Source: Dasyornis broadbenti (lineage: Eukaryota > Chordata > Aves > Passeriformes > Dasyornithidae). From it: 64,000 nt of DNA. This document shows positions 62,801 to 64,000 of the stretch, in pieces. Position 1 is the first letter of the stretch; every line of letters begins with the position of its first letter. The notes beneath the pieces are model-generated. The model saw nothing but the letters and a program-made list of their open reading frames with translations, ran no database searches and was not told where the DNA came from. Location of the stretch: assembly GCA_013397935.1 (NCBI GenBank), contig VZRN01005398.1:103924-167923 (forward strand), given 5' to 3'. The position numbers were made by a program, and so were the translations under genes.

Positions 62801-64000
62801 TTCATCCTGAATGGTAAATAATGGGTGGTTTAAAAGCAAACAAATAGCACAAAAGCAGAAGTAAATCATAATCTACATTTAATTATGAAAATCTAATACA
62901 TCTGTTTCTTGTAATGAAGCCCTATCTCCATGGTACTTCATTAATTCCGAGAGCTGAGCTGAAGCTGGAGCAGCACAGCTGAGTTAGAGCTCTGCTAATC
63001 TTATGAAGAAATCATCAGTATTACAATAGTCTGCATATTAGAGTAACAGCCAGTACATTTCTCGTAAAAGGTGTTGATATTTAATTTATCAAATTCTCTT
63101 AATTTAAAGATGAATATATTAGTCTATTTATGCCCCAGATAGTTTGAGTTTGGAAAACAATCTGCAGTTCACATTGTGCAGCAGGAAGGTTTTTATAGTT
63201 ATCAATTGCTTAGGATCACAAATAACATTCAGAAAAGTATGAAATAATTCAACATTTACCAAACTTCTTATGGAAATTAACAGTGAGCAGGTTTTTTCCT
63301 TTTCCACTCCTCCATTAACAGGGTAATCCAAGGAATAGCTCAAGACTATATTATTGATCTTGATAAGCCACATGCAGCAGAGTGGTGTAAGAGAGGCAAA
63401 GTTTGAACATGCAATAATATCAGCATGAACCTTTCCCCATAGTGTGGTAATGGTTACATGACACTGTGTTTTTGCAATTGGAACCTTCTTTTTTTAGCTG
63501 TCCTGGTTCCTAGAGTGTTAAAGAGATAATTTAATGAAAAAAAACTCTTTGAAAGATTTTTACAGTGAATTAATTTATTTTCCTTAACATGCCATTCTGC
63601 ACTGTAAACATTAACAATGCACAGAAAAACTATTTTCTTCCCTACATTTACTCTCTTGTGCTATAAAGTAAAATCAGAGTTATCAGTTATGGATCAGTTA
63701 CGAAAATATTTACACTAGAAGTTGAAACATTTTCCTGCTACAAAACCCACCATGTCCATCCCAGGTACATTGGTGGAACATTGTTTTGTCAGCAGCATGT
63801 AGAAGCAGAACACAAATACAATTTATTCCACAATTGAAAGATGTTTAAAAAAGCAGATGTAATTACAACTTTGCCCTGAATTTAGTATCACATACATTGG
63901 TTTAAACCAGGAGAAAGCTGATGGAAACTAATTACATTAGTTCTGCTTCATTTCCTTGTAACCCACAGAATAATCTTCCCTCTTCAGAAGATAAAAAAAA
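59887..64000. other. unannotated AT-rich DNA
   Basis: No gene or interspersed repeat identified. The ORF of 132 codons at 61122-61520 (plus) lies in a locally GC-richer block and is followed by a 17-base A-run (61596-61612). This could hint at an old retrocopy, but no parent gene or domain was recognised. An AGCT-rich word cluster lies at about 62950-62995. Confidence 0.45.

Overview
This window looks like avian nuclear DNA that is AT-rich and very gene-poor. The bird assignment rests on interspersed repeats. Several fragments of CR1 LINEs lie on both strands; some still end in the CR1 3' octamer series (ATTCTATG/ATTCTGTG-type) and some still carry decayed ORF2 C-terminal reading frames. There is also one solo LTR that I recognise as an avian endogenous retrovirus LTR of ERVL (class III) type. 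The order or species cannot be fixed from what is visible. No protein-coding gene could be identified. Nearly all open reading frames are short chance ORFs, CR1 remnants or products of simple repeats. The window is therefore either intergenic or inside a very long intron.

Layout: 1-16 kb is mostly unremarkable AT-rich DNA with three CR1 pieces (127-235, 3084-3475, 9985-10185), a G-quadruplex motif (6462-6491), an unresolved C-rich and Cys-codon-rich block (14815-15470) and an A/C-rich low-complexity tract (15638-15815). At 16.0-16.95 kb, on the minus strand, a tRNA-Leu(CAG)-like sequence sits directly against the 5' end of a truncated CR1 (0-8 bp gap). A 63-bp perfect tandem duplication lies at 18329-18454, the solo LTR at 20609-21189 and a short perfect hairpin at 22674-22706. 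From 23.7 to 41.4 kb little is recognisable apart from poly-A/T and pyrimidine-rich tracts.

41.4-51.6 kb is the most structured part. It holds a CR1 copy with a clear ORF2 C-terminus (41410-42123), a very pure 22-bp minisatellite of about 37 units with four CpGs per unit (44228-45041) nested in a (CTTT/CCTT) microsatellite, a CR1 scrap (47748-47797), a ~345-bp (CTTTTT)n polypyrimidine tract (50244-50588) and another CR1 (50817-51592). 51.6-64 kb holds small CR1 remnants, an imperfect inverted repeat (53133-53190), a 31-bp tandem duplication (54354-54415), a T28 tract (56217-56244) and two weak candidate exons (56245-56417 and, better, 59801-59886).

No operon-like or pathway relation between features exists. 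The interest lies in repeat biology: the tRNA/CR1 junction and the CpG-dense minisatellite.
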